DNA of 64,000 nt from Thalassovita autumnalis (GCF_001458255.1 NZ_CYSB01000038.1:1-64000), one strand, 5' to 3'. Positions 35,475-44,427 are shown, counted from the stretch's first letter. Program-made: numbers and translations. Notes: generated by a model from the sequence alone, not told the origin.

Positions 35475-35886
35475 GCGCGGAGGGCCGGATGGCCGCTGGT
35501 GGCAGGGTAACCGGTCACGAGAGGAAAGTCCGGACTCCACAAGGCAAGGGTGCCGGGTAACGCCCGGCGGGGGCAACCCCAGGGAAAGCGCCACAGAAAA
35601 CAGACCGCCCCGCGGACCAGAGGTTCGCCAATGGAGCATCCGACGGGGTAAGGGTGAAACGGTGGGGTAAGAGCCCACCGCGGGTCTGGCAACAGAACCG
35701 GCACGGCAAGCCCCACCCGGAGCAATGCCGAATAGGGGCCTCACGCGGCGTGTCCGCAGGGTTTTGCTTTGACCCAGAGGCCCGGGTTGGCAGCTAGAGG
35801 TCTGTTGGCAACAGCAGGCCTAGATGAATGGTCATCTCGGATGGGTTTCCATCTACGACAGAATCCGGCTTACAGGCCCTCCGCGC
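35475..35886 (+). ncRNA. rnpB: RNase P RNA, type A
   Basis: Catalytic RNA of RNase P, which trims the 5' ends of tRNAs. The P4 core GAGGAAAGTCCGGACTCC is at about 35520-35537 and the late conserved segment with ACAGAATCCGGCTTACAG at about 35858-35875. The ends pair as helix P1: GCGCGGAGGGCC (35475-35486) with GGCCCTCCGCGC (35875-35886), 12 bp perfect. GC-rich hairpins such as GCCGGGTAACGCCCGGC fill the specificity domain. The length of about 412 nt fits alphaproteobacterial type A. The mature 3' end may differ by a few bases. About 180 bp separate it from rpmG. Confidence 0.95.
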
Positions 35887-36066
35887 ATAGCGAAACTTCC
35901 GCCCTTTCAGGGGCTGGAAAACCCGCAAAACAAAGGCTTGTTAGAATCTGCCCAGAATCCTGTCATATTGCTGTTGACTCGGGGGGCCGATACCTTAAAA
36001 GGCAGGCTTCAAGGATTCCGCGGGCGGCCCGACTGACCCGTATCGATTGAGACTGGAGATATAACA

Positions 36067-36234
36067 ATGGCGAAGCCGACGACGATCAAAATCCGTCTGA
36101 ACTCGACCGCTGGCACGGGCCACTTCTATGTGACCAAGAAAAATGCCCGCACCATGACCGAAAAAATGGTTGTACGTAAGTACGACCCGGTTGTGCGTAA
36201 ACACGTCGAATACAAAGAAGGCAAGATCAAGTAA
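36067..36234 (+). CDS. rpmG: Ribosomal protein L33
   Basis: 55-residue basic large-subunit protein starting [20 protein letters not shown] and ending YKEGKIK, matching alphaproteobacterial L33. There is no CxxC zinc pair, so this is the zinc-independent form, as is usual in this group. It is short enough to be missed by length filters. Monocistronic, with a terminator 25 bp downstream. Confidence 0.96.
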   Translation: MAKPTTIKIRLNSTAGTGHFYVTKKNARTMTEKMVVRKYDPVVRKHVEYKEGKIK

Positions 36235-36258
36235 GATCTGCCCTTCTGGACAAGTTAG

Positions 36259-36294
36259 CGCCGTGTCAGGGAAACCTGGCGCGGCGTTTTCTTT
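36259..36294 (+). terminator. Intrinsic terminator after rpmG
   Basis: CGCCG/CGGCG and CAGG/CCTG (36259-36286) pair around GAAA with a 3-base internal mismatch, then TTTTCTTTT. The remaining sequence up to 36469 shows no gene. Confidence 0.85.
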
Positions 36295-36469
36295 TGCGCC
36301 GTCTTTGGTGTTGATCTTGGTGCTTTGAACGCATCGTTTGAGACAGCTGGCGACTTGTGGGCGCTCTGGGTCTCTTATGGGGATATTGATCGGAAAACGG
36401 CTTTTGCTTTACTTTAGGGTAACTTCAATGCTGCTCAAGGCGGGCGGCAACCAATGGAAGGAGCCCCCC

Positions 36470-37186
36470 ATGTCCCACTCAGTTTGCAAAACTATAGTGG
36501 TCATAGCGCTGTCGGCCATGACCATTGCTCCAATCGCCGGAGGTAGCATTCTCCTGTCGGCGGAAGCTGCTTTTGCAAAAGGCGGAAAGGACAATGGTAA
36601 TGGCAACGGGGGCGATAATGGCAAAGGCAATGACCGCGGTGGAAACAGTGACCGCGGAAATGGCAATGACCGCAGCAGTGCCTCTGGGGCCGATGGTCTA
36701 ACGCCGGGGCAGGCCCGCAAGGCCGCGCGGCAGCAGATCATTGAAACGGCTGGTGTGCGCAACTGGGGGGCAATTGCCTCTGAACTTGGGGAACTCAACA
36801 AAGCCAATGCCAATGTTAATGCCAGGCTGAACTCATCGGATCCCGTGCATCAAGCCCTGGCTGCCTATGAGCTGAGCGGCGGTACCACGCTTGCCGGTGT
36901 CAGAGAGGTGAACGAGGCGCGGGAAAGCTATGCCACCTATCGCGAGGAGTTGCTGGGCACCGAGGTCGAGGATCCGCCCGGTTCGGGCACAATGGTCGAA
37001 ATTACGCCGGACAACCTGGATCAGTACGCGGAGAGTTTCGAAGACTTCGCTGACCTATCAGAGGATCTGGCCGAGGCTTACGCCGCCTTGGCGACCCTAT
37101 CTAGTATGCGTGACAAGCCTCTGACACGCGGCGCGCTTGATGCTTTGAACGGCATGTTGGGTCTGGAAGACCCCGTCAGCCAGTAA
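36470..37186 (+). CDS. Secreted protein with Asn/Gly-rich low-complexity linker, unknown function
   Basis: Protein of 238 residues starting behind a clear AAGGAG (36458-36463). A signal peptide (about residues 1-36, ending AEAAFA) is followed by a repetitive Gly/Asn/Asp/Lys linker (about 37-75, units like NGNGGDNGKGNDRGG) and then a helical Ala/Leu/Glu-rich domain (about 80-238) with AIASELGELNKANANVNARL. No enzyme motif was recognised. The linker resembles those of exported proteins that bind polysaccharide or surfaces, but no family was identified. The codon usage looks like its neighbours. The stop is 85 bp from the next gene. Confidence 0.7.
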   Translation: MSHSVCKTIVVIALSAMTIAPIAGGSILLSAEAAFAKGGKDNGNGNGGDNGKGNDRGGNSDRGNGNDRSSASGADGLTPGQARKAARQQIIETAGVRNWGAIASELGELNKANANVNARLNSSDPVHQALAAYELSGGTTLAGVREVNEARESYATYREELLGTEVEDPPGSGTMVEITPDNLDQYAESFEDFADLSEDLAEAYAALATLSSMRDKPLTRGALDALNGMLGLEDPVSQ

Positions 37187-37271
37187 CGTTCTGTCAAGGA
37201 GGCGCGCGCGCGATTGCTGCCCCCATTGATGCCCCTTGCATGGGGGCGGCGCTTTGTGGAATGCTGCGCGG

Positions 37272-37844
37272 ATGGGAATGTTATCGCAAACATTGCAGGC
37301 AGCGCTGCGTCAGACCACCAAAGACGGCCTTGTTGAAGGTCATGGTGACCTGCGTCTGCGTCGTGCACGCCCCGAAGATCGCGTCGCAATTGATCAGCTG
37401 CTGCGCCGCAGTTACCCGCAGCTTCTGAAGGCGGATTACCCCCCTTCGGTTATGGTCACTGCGGTGCCGCTGATGTCCCGCGCGAATCCCCGTCTGCTGG
37501 CGTCAGGGCGCTACTATGTCATTGAAACCCAAGGTCGGGTGCTGGCCGCTGGCGGTTGGAGCAAACCCACCGCCACCCGTGGCCGTGGCCGCGCTGGCAT
37601 CGGGCATCTGCGCCACCTGGCGACGGATCCGGACTATCTGCGTATGGGGCTGGCAGAGGCTATTGTGACCCATGTGCTGGAGGAGGCACGCCGTGAAGGC
37701 GTCACCGAGATGCAATGCATGTCGACCCGCACCGCGCATAGGTTCTACTGGGCGCAGGGCTTTCAAAGTGGTCGGGAATTGCAGATCCCGCTGGCACAGG
37801 GAATCACCTTCCCGGCGATTGAGATGTGGCGCAAGCTGGATTGA
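37272..37844 (+). CDS. GNAT-family N-acetyltransferase
   Basis: Protein of about 190 residues. A GNAT domain starts at about residue 25 (LRLRRARPEDRVAIDQLLRR). The acetyl-CoA loop region reads HLATDPDYLRMGLAEAIV, an RxxGxA-like pattern with Met in place of Arg-Gly, followed by the C-terminal MSTRTAHRFYWAQGF. The acceptor substrate is unknown. ATGs at 37272 and 37278 are both possible; neither has a strong ribosome-binding site. Confidence 0.75.
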   Translation: MGMLSQTLQAALRQTTKDGLVEGHGDLRLRRARPEDRVAIDQLLRRSYPQLLKADYPPSVMVTAVPLMSRANPRLLASGRYYVIETQGRVLAAGGWSKPTATRGRGRAGIGHLRHLATDPDYLRMGLAEAIVTHVLEEARREGVTEMQCMSTRTAHRFYWAQGFQSGRELQIPLAQGITFPAIEMWRKLD

Positions 37845-37896
37845 TCCCGCCGCATCGCGCGGTCAGCGCACCACCAATCTATTAGAAGCAGCGCAA

Positions 37897-37926
37897 TAAA
37901 AAAGGCCGGTCCAAAGACCGGCCTTT
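37897..37926 (-). terminator. Bidirectional terminator between acetyltransferase and Bax-inhibitor genes
   Basis: AAAGGCCGGTC (37901-37911) pairs perfectly over 11 bases with GACCGGCCTTT (37916-37926). On the minus strand a T run follows (complement of AATAAA), giving a strong terminator for the BI-1 gene. Confidence 0.88.
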
Positions 37927-37946
37927 GCTGACTGATGTCAGATGTC

Positions 37947-38723
37947 TTATTCGCGGTTGCCCAGCAGGTTCAGCAACATCATGAACATGTTGATGAAGTC
38001 CAGGTAGAGGCTCAGCGCGCCCATGATGGCGGCTTTGCCCAGCCACTCCTGGTCGCCGTGGTGGGCGTGGGCCAGGTAGGTGGTTTTGATGTTCTGGGTG
38101 TCATAAGCGGTCAGGCCCGCGAAGATCAGAACACCAATCGCCGAGATCGCCAGGCTCATGATGCCCGAACCCAGGAAGATGTTGACGATCGACGCAACAA
38201 CCAGGCCGATCACACCCATGATCAGGAACGAACCCCAGCCCGAGATGTCTTTCTTGGTGGTGTAGCCCCAGATCGACAGGCCAGCGAAGGCAATCGCGGT
38301 GACCAGGAAGACCTGAATGATCGACTGACCGGTGAAGACCAGGAAGATCGAGCTGATCGAAACACCCATCACTGCGGCGAAGATGTAGAACACGGTCTGT
38401 GCAGTGGCGGCCGACATGCGGTTGATACCGGCGGAGAAGCCGAACACAAAGGCCAACGGTGCAAACATCACAACCCACTTCAGCGGCGAGGCGTAAAGCG
38501 AATAGCCCAGCTGGGTCAGATATTTATCCGCGCTCAGCTGCGCAACGGCTGCGGAAGGATCGGTGGTGACCGCCAGACCGGCCAGCGCCCAGGCGGCCAG
38601 GAAAGTGATCAGCATGCCTACGGACATGGTGCCGTAAACTTTGTTCATATGGGCGCGCAGACCCTCGTCGATCTGTGCGGCACGGGCACCCGCTGCGCTC
38701 CGGATGGTGTCGAATTCAGCCAT
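37947..38723 (-). CDS. Bax inhibitor-1 (YccA/TMBIM) family membrane protein
   Basis: Inner-membrane protein of 258 residues with seven predicted helices. Family features include the N-terminal MNKVYGTMSVGMLITFLAAW, the central SAATAQTVFYIFAAVMGVSI, SIWGYTTKKDISGWGSFLIM and the C-terminal GALSLYLDFINMFMMLLNLL. In E. coli YccA modulates FtsH, and related proteins leak calcium. No operon partner is apparent. Confidence 0.93.
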   Translation of the reverse strand: MAEFDTIRSAAGARAAQIDEGLRAHMNKVYGTMSVGMLITFLAAWALAGLAVTTDPSAAVAQLSADKYLTQLGYSLYASPLKWVVMFAPLAFVFGFSAGINRMSAATAQTVFYIFAAVMGVSISSIFLVFTGQSIIQVFLVTAIAFAGLSIWGYTTKKDISGWGSFLIMGVIGLVVASIVNIFLGSGIMSLAISAIGVLIFAGLTAYDTQNIKTTYLAHAHHGDQEWLGKAAIMGALSLYLDFINMFMMLLNLLGNRE

Positions 38724-38903
38724 TAAAGCCTCCGATAGAAGTGTGACAGCCCCAAGTCATTGGGGTCTTGGCGCAAATATCGGGTAGGGGCGGGCTTATT
38801 TCAAGAGGGCGCAACACAAAAGGAGGCGCAAAGTTGCGCCTCCGTCATCTGTATTTCGTCGCTAAGTCGACGCAAATTTTCGCTCAATACGTGCGAAAGG
38901 TGG

Positions 38904-39122
38904 TCACTTGATCCAGTTGGCGGGGGCGTCCCACACCGGACGGGCTGCTTCAGCCTCTGCTTCTGCGCGGCTCAGACCCATGTCGCTCAGCGCGGCCGAG
39001 TCGAGGCTTTTCAGCGCGCGGCGCTGACGATAAAGAGCGTTCAGATCCATCAGGCGGCTCAGAACGGATTTGCGGGCGGCTGCGGGCAGGCAGGCTGCGC
39101 TGTGCGAAGTCATGGTGGTCAT
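38904..39122 (-). CDS. DUF1127 small basic protein
   Basis: 72-residue protein whose C-terminal half is a DUF1127 domain: ALKSLDSAALSDMGLSRAEA, then the closing RPVWDAPANWIK. DUF1127 proteins are short Arg-rich proteins in alphaproteobacteria; some bind RNA or affect phosphate and stress regulation. MTTM allows two starts; the first has AGGAAAG in the right range. It is divergent from the LysR gene and shares the regulatory region that holds the repeats at 39137-39205. Confidence 0.85.
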   Translation of the reverse strand: MTTMTSHSAACLPAAARKSVLSRLMDLNALYRQRRALKSLDSAALSDMGLSRAEAEAEAARPVWDAPANWIK

Positions 39123-39136
39123 GTCGGTCTCACTTT

Positions 39137-39205
39137 CCTGACTGTGATTCGTTGGGGAGGAATTATCATTTCTGTTGATGTGTATGCCTGACTATGATTC
39201 ATAGT
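39137..39205. promoter_or_regulatory. Direct and inverted repeats between DUF1127 and LysR genes
   Basis: CCTGACTGTGATTCGT (39137-39152) recurs 50 bp on as CCTGACTATGATTCAT (39187-39202). The second copy forms a perfect inverted repeat, ACTATG-ATT-CATAGT (39191-39205). The T-N11-A-like dyad 44 bp before the LysR start is typical of LysR autoregulatory sites, so it probably controls both divergent genes. Confidence 0.5.
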
Positions 39206-39248
39206 GAAAATGAATGTTTGGCGATTCACTTATCAAGGAATGTGATGA

Positions 39249-40100
39249 ATGCGAAATCTTGATGTCACCACCCTGCGCTCTTTCGTGGCTGTGGCCGAAT
39301 TGGGCGGTGTCACCCGCGCGGCCGGGTTCTTGAACCTGACCCAATCTGCCGTCTCGATGCAGCTGAAACGTCTGGAAGAGCTGTTGAACCTGTCGCTCAT
39401 TGACCGCTCCAGCCGATCCGTCAGCCTGACCGCCTCGGGGGAGCAGCTGCTGAGTTACGCGCGCCGCATGGTGAACCTCAATGATGAGGTGATGTCACGG
39501 CTGACCGATCAGGCCTATGAAGGTGAGATTGTGCTGGGCGTGCCGCATGACATTGTCTACCCGGCGGTGCCCCTGGTGCTGCAGCGGTTCCACGCGCAGT
39601 TTCCGCGGATGAAGGTGCAGCTGCTGACCAGTTTCACCCGCGAACTGAAGGACCAGTACCGGCGCGGTGAGGTGGATGTGATCCTGACCACGGAAATTGG
39701 TCTGGATGCGGATGGCGAAACGCTGGGGGGCCTGCCATTGCAGTGGATCGGCGCGGCTGACGGTTCGGCCTGGAAGCAGCGCCCGCTGCGCCTGGCCTTT
39801 GGCCGCAACTGTATTTTCCGCGGTGGCGCGATGAAGGCGCTGGAGCGTGCAGGCACCGCCTGGGAACTGGGGGTGGAAACCGACAGCGACCGCACCATTG
39901 AGGCCACGGTCAGCGCTGACCTTGCAGTGACCGCGATGCTGGAAGGCACCAAGCCGGACCATCTGGAGGTGATTGATCATGGCGGCGCCTTGCCGGCGCT
40001 GACCCAGCAGAACATCAACCTCTATGCTGCAGAGAAGGGCAAAGGGGAAGTTGTGCAGGTGCTCTGTGATCAACTGCGCCAGGCGCTGATGCGCAGTTAA
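39249..40100 (+). CDS. LysR-family transcriptional regulator
   Basis: Regulator of 283 residues with an N-terminal winged helix-turn-helix (about 3-62, FVAVAELGGVTRAAGFLNLT then QSAVSMQLKRLEELL) and a C-terminal periplasmic-binding-like effector domain (from about 90). Some conserved positions resemble regulators near membrane or stress genes, but the inducer cannot be read. It is divergent from DUF1127, which may be a target. AAGGA lies just upstream of the ATG. Confidence 0.92.
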   Translation: MRNLDVTTLRSFVAVAELGGVTRAAGFLNLTQSAVSMQLKRLEELLNLSLIDRSSRSVSLTASGEQLLSYARRMVNLNDEVMSRLTDQAYEGEIVLGVPHDIVYPAVPLVLQRFHAQFPRMKVQLLTSFTRELKDQYRRGEVDVILTTEIGLDADGETLGGLPLQWIGAADGSAWKQRPLRLAFGRNCIFRGGAMKALERAGTAWELGVETDSDRTIEATVSADLAVTAMLEGTKPDHLEVIDHGGALPALTQQNINLYAAEKGKGEVVQVLCDQLRQALMRS

Positions 40101-40164
40101 TGAATGTTAAGGCGATTGGCGCGGCTCACTGGTTGCGCCAATTCGCTGATAATGTTGGGGGGCG

Positions 40165-41124
40165 TCAGGGGGTGACCACAACCTTGCCAGTGGATTTGCG
40201 GCTGCGCAGCAGCTCCAGCGCCTCATCCGCACGGTCCAAGGGCAGCACATGGCTGACATGGGGCTTCAGATACCCCGCCTCATACCATGTAAACAGCTCA
40301 GCCATGCTGCTGGTCAGAACCTCAGGCGCGAACTTTAGATATCCGCCCCAGTAAAGCCCCAGAACGGTAAGGTTTTTCACCAACAGATGGTTTGCGGGGA
40401 TCTGCGGCACCTCACCACTGGCAAAGCCGATCGGGATCAGCCGGGCCTCGGGCTTACAAGCGCGAAAGGCGGCCTCCCACTGATCACCACCGACGGGATC
40501 ATAAACCACATCGGCGCCGCCGAGCGCCTTTACCTCTGCGCGCAGGTCGGCGGTTTTGGCATCGATCAGATGATCAGCACCGGCGGCTTTTGCGGCCTCC
40601 AACTTGTCAGCGCCACGGGCGCAGGCGATCACCTTGGCGCCCATAAGTTTACCAATCTCAACAGCCGTTAACCCAACACCGCCGGCTGCCCCCAGCACCA
40701 GGAGTGTTTCCCCCGGCTGCATTCTGGCCCGATGTTTCAGGGCGATATGGCTGGTGCCATAGGCGATCTGAAAGGCGGCGGCCTCTTCATAAGGCATGTT
40801 GTCCGGGATCGGGACCAGTCGGTCAGCGTCAAAACAGCCGTATTCCGCCAGGCCACCGCTGCCCGCATAAACCGCCACCCGTGTGCCGGGGGCTGGCCCA
40901 TCGGTTTCGGGGCCCAGCGTCACAACCTCACCGGCCATTTCCAGTCCCAGCGTGAAGGGCAGCTGCGGTGTGTCCTGATATTTGCCTTTGGTCATCAGGG
41001 TATCGGCAAAATTCAAACTGCAGGCGTGGATCCGGATCAGGGCCTGCCCCTGCTGCGGCTGTGGCTCTGGCCCTTCGACCAAAGCGGGGGGGTGTTCAAA
41101 ACTGTGAACCTGAAATGACCGCAT
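40165..41124 (-). CDS. Quinone oxidoreductase-like MDR family enzyme
   Basis: NADPH-dependent zinc-free medium-chain dehydrogenase of about 319 residues. The GroES-like domain (about 1-130) starts MRSFQVHSFEHPPALVEGP and has LNFADTLMTKGKY. The nucleotide fold holds VLGAAGGVGLTAVEIGKLMG (about 145-164) and ACARGADKLEAAKAAGADH. It lacks the catalytic zinc Cys/His set of alcohol dehydrogenases. It probably reduces quinones or enones; the substrate is unknown. The frame runs further upstream (to 41304), but GAGGAGG precedes the ATG at 41124. Confidence 0.88.
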   Translation of the reverse strand: MRSFQVHSFEHPPALVEGPEPQPQQGQALIRIHACSLNFADTLMTKGKYQDTPQLPFTLGLEMAGEVVTLGPETDGPAPGTRVAVYAGSGGLAEYGCFDADRLVPIPDNMPYEEAAAFQIAYGTSHIALKHRARMQPGETLLVLGAAGGVGLTAVEIGKLMGAKVIACARGADKLEAAKAAGADHLIDAKTADLRAEVKALGGADVVYDPVGGDQWEAAFRACKPEARLIPIGFASGEVPQIPANHLLVKNLTVLGLYWGGYLKFAPEVLTSSMAELFTWYEAGYLKPHVSHVLPLDRADEALELLRSRKSTGKVVVTP

Positions 41125-41476
41125 GGTCGCGCCTCCTCTATGTCTCCTCTCGCTGGTTATGCCGCGATGCAGCATGGCTGTCAAAACTTGAGGTAGGGGC
41201 GGGGCAGGCGACGTTGCGCAAAATTGGTGCAGAGGGGCGGACAATCGCGGAAATTGGGTCGAATTGCCCAGTTTCCGCTGCGTAAGATGTGTGACTTCTA
41301 GCACAACCTATCCGAATGAGAGTGAATTGCTCACTCAAAGCGTGTGTTTCCCCTTGATAGAATCGCCTGTTTCATTAAGGTCAACACCCAGTAAACGTTG
41401 GGGATTATCGTGCAACGCCTGATCGAGTAGCCACGGCACCCATGTTTTGAGATATGGTTTTGTTAAGGAGAGGCAC

Positions 41477-41848
41477 ATGGCGCACCCCGTAGATGTGCAT
41501 GTTGGCAAGCGTGTTCGGCATCGTCGTTGGATGGTAGGCATGACGCAGCAGCAGCTTGCCGAAAAAGTGGGCATCAAGTTTCAGCAAATTCAGAAATATG
41601 AGACCGGCACCAACCGTGTCAGCGCCTCGCGTCTCTGGGCCATCGCCGAAGCCCTGAATGTTGAAGTGAGCTTTTTCTTCGAAGGTCTGGACGGCGATCA
41701 GGAAGAGGCGGGTGCGGAAACCCTCGGCCCGGCCGATTTGATTGCCGACAAAGAGGCGCTGGACCTGGTGCGCTCCTACTATGGGATCCCGGAACATCAG
41801 CGCAAACGCCTGTTTGAACTGGCCCGCTGCCTGTCCGACGTGGCCTGA
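41477..41848 (+). CDS. XRE-family helix-turn-helix regulator
   Basis: DNA-binding protein of 123 residues with a Cro/C1-type HTH (about 6-66): HVGKRVRHRRWMVGMTQQQL, then GIKFQQIQKYETGTNRVSAS. An acidic linker leads to a short conserved C-terminal helix (KEALDLVRSYYGIPEHQRKR). This type is common, usually in several copies, in Rhodobacteraceae and rhizobia; targets are unknown. AAGGAGAGG seven bases before the ATG at 41477 fixes the start. Confidence 0.92.
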   Translation: MAHPVDVHVGKRVRHRRWMVGMTQQQLAEKVGIKFQQIQKYETGTNRVSASRLWAIAEALNVEVSFFFEGLDGDQEEAGAETLGPADLIADKEALDLVRSYYGIPEHQRKRLFELARCLSDVA

Positions 41849-41878
41849 TCCACAAATTGCGTTAGAAAAAACGACTCC

Positions 41879-41899
41879 GCGCCGCCCCCTAGGCGGCGC
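41879..41899 (+). other. GC-rich hairpin after the XRE gene
   Basis: GCGCCGCC (41879-41886) pairs perfectly with GGCGGCGC (41892-41899) around a 5-base loop, 30 bp past the stop. No T tract follows, so it may protect the 3' end or assist factor-dependent termination. Confidence 0.45.
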
Positions 41900-41965
41900 T
41901 GGCGCTTGAGGCGCCGTGGCAGGCATAGTACCCCTTGGCGCAACTGCGAAAAGGGGAGCCTGCAG

Positions 41966-42772
41966 ATGAACACTTCAGACATTCTGACAACGGCCCATGT
42001 CATGGCGGATGCAGCCCGCGCGGCCATTCTGCCGCATTTTCGCGCGGTGGGTCTGGCTGCTGAAAACAAGCTGGCAGATGGCTTTGATCCGGTCACCGTG
42101 GCGGACCGGGCCGCAGAACAGGCGATGCGTCAGGTCTTGGCTGAGCGCCGCCCCGAAGACGGCATCTTGGGTGAAGAGTTCGGTGTGAGCGAAGGCAGCA
42201 GCGGTTTGCACTGGGTGCTGGACCCCATTGATGGCACCCGTGGGTTTATGTCCGGCACACCGACCTGGGGTGTGCTGATTGCCCTGTCTGATGAAAACGG
42301 TCCCAAGTTTGGCATGATCGATCAGCCCTATATTGGCGAACGCTTCTGGGGCGGCAAAGGGGAGGTGGCGTTAGAGGCTCAGATGACCGGCCCCCACGGC
42401 AGCGGCCCCCTGCAGGTACGCGGTGGGCGCCCGCTGTCTGAGGCGGTGTTGTTTACCACTTTCCCCGAAGTGGGCTCTGAGGCGGAGCGCGCTGGTTTTC
42501 AGGCGGTAGAGCAACAGGTTAAGCTGACCCGCTACGGGATGGATTGCTACGCCTATGCGCTGTTGGCAGCCGGGCAAATTGATCTGGTGGTGGAGGCCGG
42601 GTTGCAGCCCTATGACATTCAGGCGCCGATTGCGGTGATTGAGGCTGCGGGCGGCATTGTCACCGACTGGCAGGGTGGACCGGCCCATCAGGGTGGGCGC
42701 GTTCTGGCCGCGTCCCATGCTGATCAACACGCCGAGGCCCTAGCCATTTTGCGAAATGTGCCTGCCGGCTAA
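41966..42772 (+). CDS. hisN: Histidinol-phosphatase-like inositol monophosphatase family enzyme
   Basis: Magnesium-dependent phosphatase of 268 residues. Metal-binding motifs are intact: GEEFG (about 70) and DPIDGTRGFMSGTPTW (about 90-105), plus PYDIQAPIAVIEAAGG with the third ligand Asp near the C-terminus. The RGFMSG variant is that of HisN-type histidinol-phosphatases, which hydrolyse histidinol phosphate to histidinol in histidine synthesis. Inositol or other sugar phosphates are also possible. It is isolated from other his genes. GGGGAG precedes the ATG at 41966, and an A3G4-stem terminator follows. Confidence 0.85.
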   Translation: MNTSDILTTAHVMADAARAAILPHFRAVGLAAENKLADGFDPVTVADRAAEQAMRQVLAERRPEDGILGEEFGVSEGSSGLHWVLDPIDGTRGFMSGTPTWGVLIALSDENGPKFGMIDQPYIGERFWGGKGEVALEAQMTGPHGSGPLQVRGGRPLSEAVLFTTFPEVGSEAERAGFQAVEQQVKLTRYGMDCYAYALLAAGQIDLVVEAGLQPYDIQAPIAVIEAAGGIVTDWQGGPAHQGGRVLAASHADQHAEALAILRNVPAG

Positions 42773-42821
42773 ACCGGTCTGACGCCACGCGGGCTTGATC
42801 GCGCGGCGGATTTCAGCGATC

Positions 42822-42855
42822 AAAGGGGCAGCTCTGCGAGTCCTTTGCCCCTTTC
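42822..42855 (+). terminator. Hairpin after the HisN-like gene
   Basis: AAAGGGGCA (42822-42830) pairs perfectly with TGCCCCTTT (42846-42854), a 9-bp stem with a 15-base loop, ending in TTT. It lies 50 bp after the hisN stop and before the deaminase gene. Confidence 0.65.
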
Positions 42856-42912
42856 TGTCGCAGGCTTCACACACACGTACCGAAGGGGGCCAAACCGTGT
42901 GTGGAGCAAGCT

Positions 42913-44247
42913 ATGACTCACCTAACTATCCGAAATGCCGATCATATTCTGACGATGAATGATCATCGTGAGGAATTGCGCGGCGCAGATATCCACCTTT
43001 CTGACGGGCAAATCACGGCGATTGGCCATGACCTGCCGGTGCAGGGGGAGGTGGTGGAGGCCACCGGCTGCGTGGTGACGCCCGGGTTGGTGAACACCCA
43101 TCACCACCTTTATCAAAGTCTGACCCGCGCGGTTCCCGGTGGGCAGGACGCCCTGTTGTTTGGCTGGCTGCAGACCCTCTATCCGATCTGGTCACGTTTT
43201 GATCCTGAGGCCTTCTTTGTCTCGGCGCAGGTGGGGCTGGCCGAACTGGCCTTGTCTGGCTGTTCGCTCAGCTCAGATCACCTTTATCTGTTTCCCAACG
43301 GTGGTCGTTTGGATGACACCATCGCCGCAGCCGCCGAGATTGGGATGCGGTTTCATCCAACCCGCGGCGCGATGAGCATTGGGGAAAGTGATGGCGGGCT
43401 GCCGCCGGACCATCTGGTGGAGCAGGAAGCCGACATTCTGGAGGATTGCATCCGGGTGATTGACGCTCACCATGACAGCTCCGAAGGTTCCATGTGCCGC
43501 GTTGGCGTTGCCCCCTGCTCACCGTTTTCGGTCAGCCGTGAGCTGATGCGCGATGCGGCTGTTCTGGCGCGCGACAAGGGGGTGATGTTGCATACGCATC
43601 TGGCGGAAAACGACGAAGACATCGCCTATTCGCTGGAAAAATTCGGCTGTCGCCCCGGGCAATATGCCGAGGACCTGGGATGGACCGGTCCGGATGTCTG
43701 GCACGCCCATTGCGTGAAATTGGACGGTGAGGAGATCGATCTTTTTGCCCGATCGCGCACTGGTGTTGCGCATTGCCCCTGTTCGAACTGTCGCCTCGGC
43801 TCAGGGATAGCGCCGCTGCGTCCGATGCGGGACGCGGGCGTCAAGGTTGGGTTGGGCGTCGATGGCTCGGCCAGCAATGACAGTGGCAACCTGATGGCCG
43901 AGGCGCGGCAGGCGATGTTGTTGCAGCGGGTTGCGCGGGGCGCCGATGCCATGAGCGCGCGCGAAGCACTGGAAATCGCCACCCGTGGCGGTGCTGAGGT
44001 TCTGGGGCGTAGCGATTGCGGTCAACTGGCCGTCGGTAAACGGGCTGACATCGCCATCTGGGACGTGCGTGGCGTGGAAAGCGCTGGCAGCTGGGATCCA
44101 GCCGCCCTGCTGCTGGCGGGGCCGCAGAAGGTGCGCCACCTGTTTGTTGAGGGCCGTCAGATCGTGCGAGACTACCAGATCGCCAGCCTGGATCTGCCAC
44201 GGGTTCTGGAACGGCAACGCGCTTTGGCGCTGCAATTGGCAGAGTAA
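42913..44247 (+). CDS. 8-oxoguanine deaminase (amidohydrolase superfamily)
   Basis: Cytoplasmic zinc amidohydrolase of about 444 residues. The metal-binding HxH is in NTHHHLYQSLTRAVPGG (about 64-68), a further His in LHTHLAENDED, then VWHAHCVKLDGEE and VGLGVDGSASNDSGNL with the catalytic Asp. The LFGWLQTLYPIWSRFDPEAF and SGCSLSSDHLYLFP segments are those of 8-oxoguanine deaminases, which turn 8-oxoguanine into urate. GGAG six bases before the ATG at 42913 makes this start better than the GTG at 42901. A guanine deaminase gene lies 1.5 kb downstream on the other strand. Confidence 0.88.
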   Translation: MTHLTIRNADHILTMNDHREELRGADIHLSDGQITAIGHDLPVQGEVVEATGCVVTPGLVNTHHHLYQSLTRAVPGGQDALLFGWLQTLYPIWSRFDPEAFFVSAQVGLAELALSGCSLSSDHLYLFPNGGRLDDTIAAAAEIGMRFHPTRGAMSIGESDGGLPPDHLVEQEADILEDCIRVIDAHHDSSEGSMCRVGVAPCSPFSVSRELMRDAAVLARDKGVMLHTHLAENDEDIAYSLEKFGCRPGQYAEDLGWTGPDVWHAHCVKLDGEEIDLFARSRTGVAHCPCSNCRLGSGIAPLRPMRDAGVKVGLGVDGSASNDSGNLMAEARQAMLLQRVARGADAMSAREALEIATRGGAEVLGRSDCGQLAVGKRADIAIWDVRGVESAGSWDPAALLLAGPQKVRHLFVEGRQIVRDYQIASLDLPRVLERQRALALQLAE

Positions 44248-44427
44248 GAGCTGCCGAACAGCTCGGGCACGGTATAAGGCGGTTTTGTATACTCCTTTAT
44301 AGGTGAACTGTGTGAGTGGCGTTTCAGGGCGGGGTTGCGACTCACCCTAGCGTGAGAGTGCAAACAAACGGTTAACCGCCCGCCCGGTCATGCGACCACA
44401 GCGTGAATACCCCAATAAAAAGGACTT

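Noticed and set aside
35769-36050. Small plus-strand open frames over the 35.77-36.05 kb region
   Set aside because: They lie within RNase P RNA and its trailer; the P1 helix pairing shows the region is an RNA gene.
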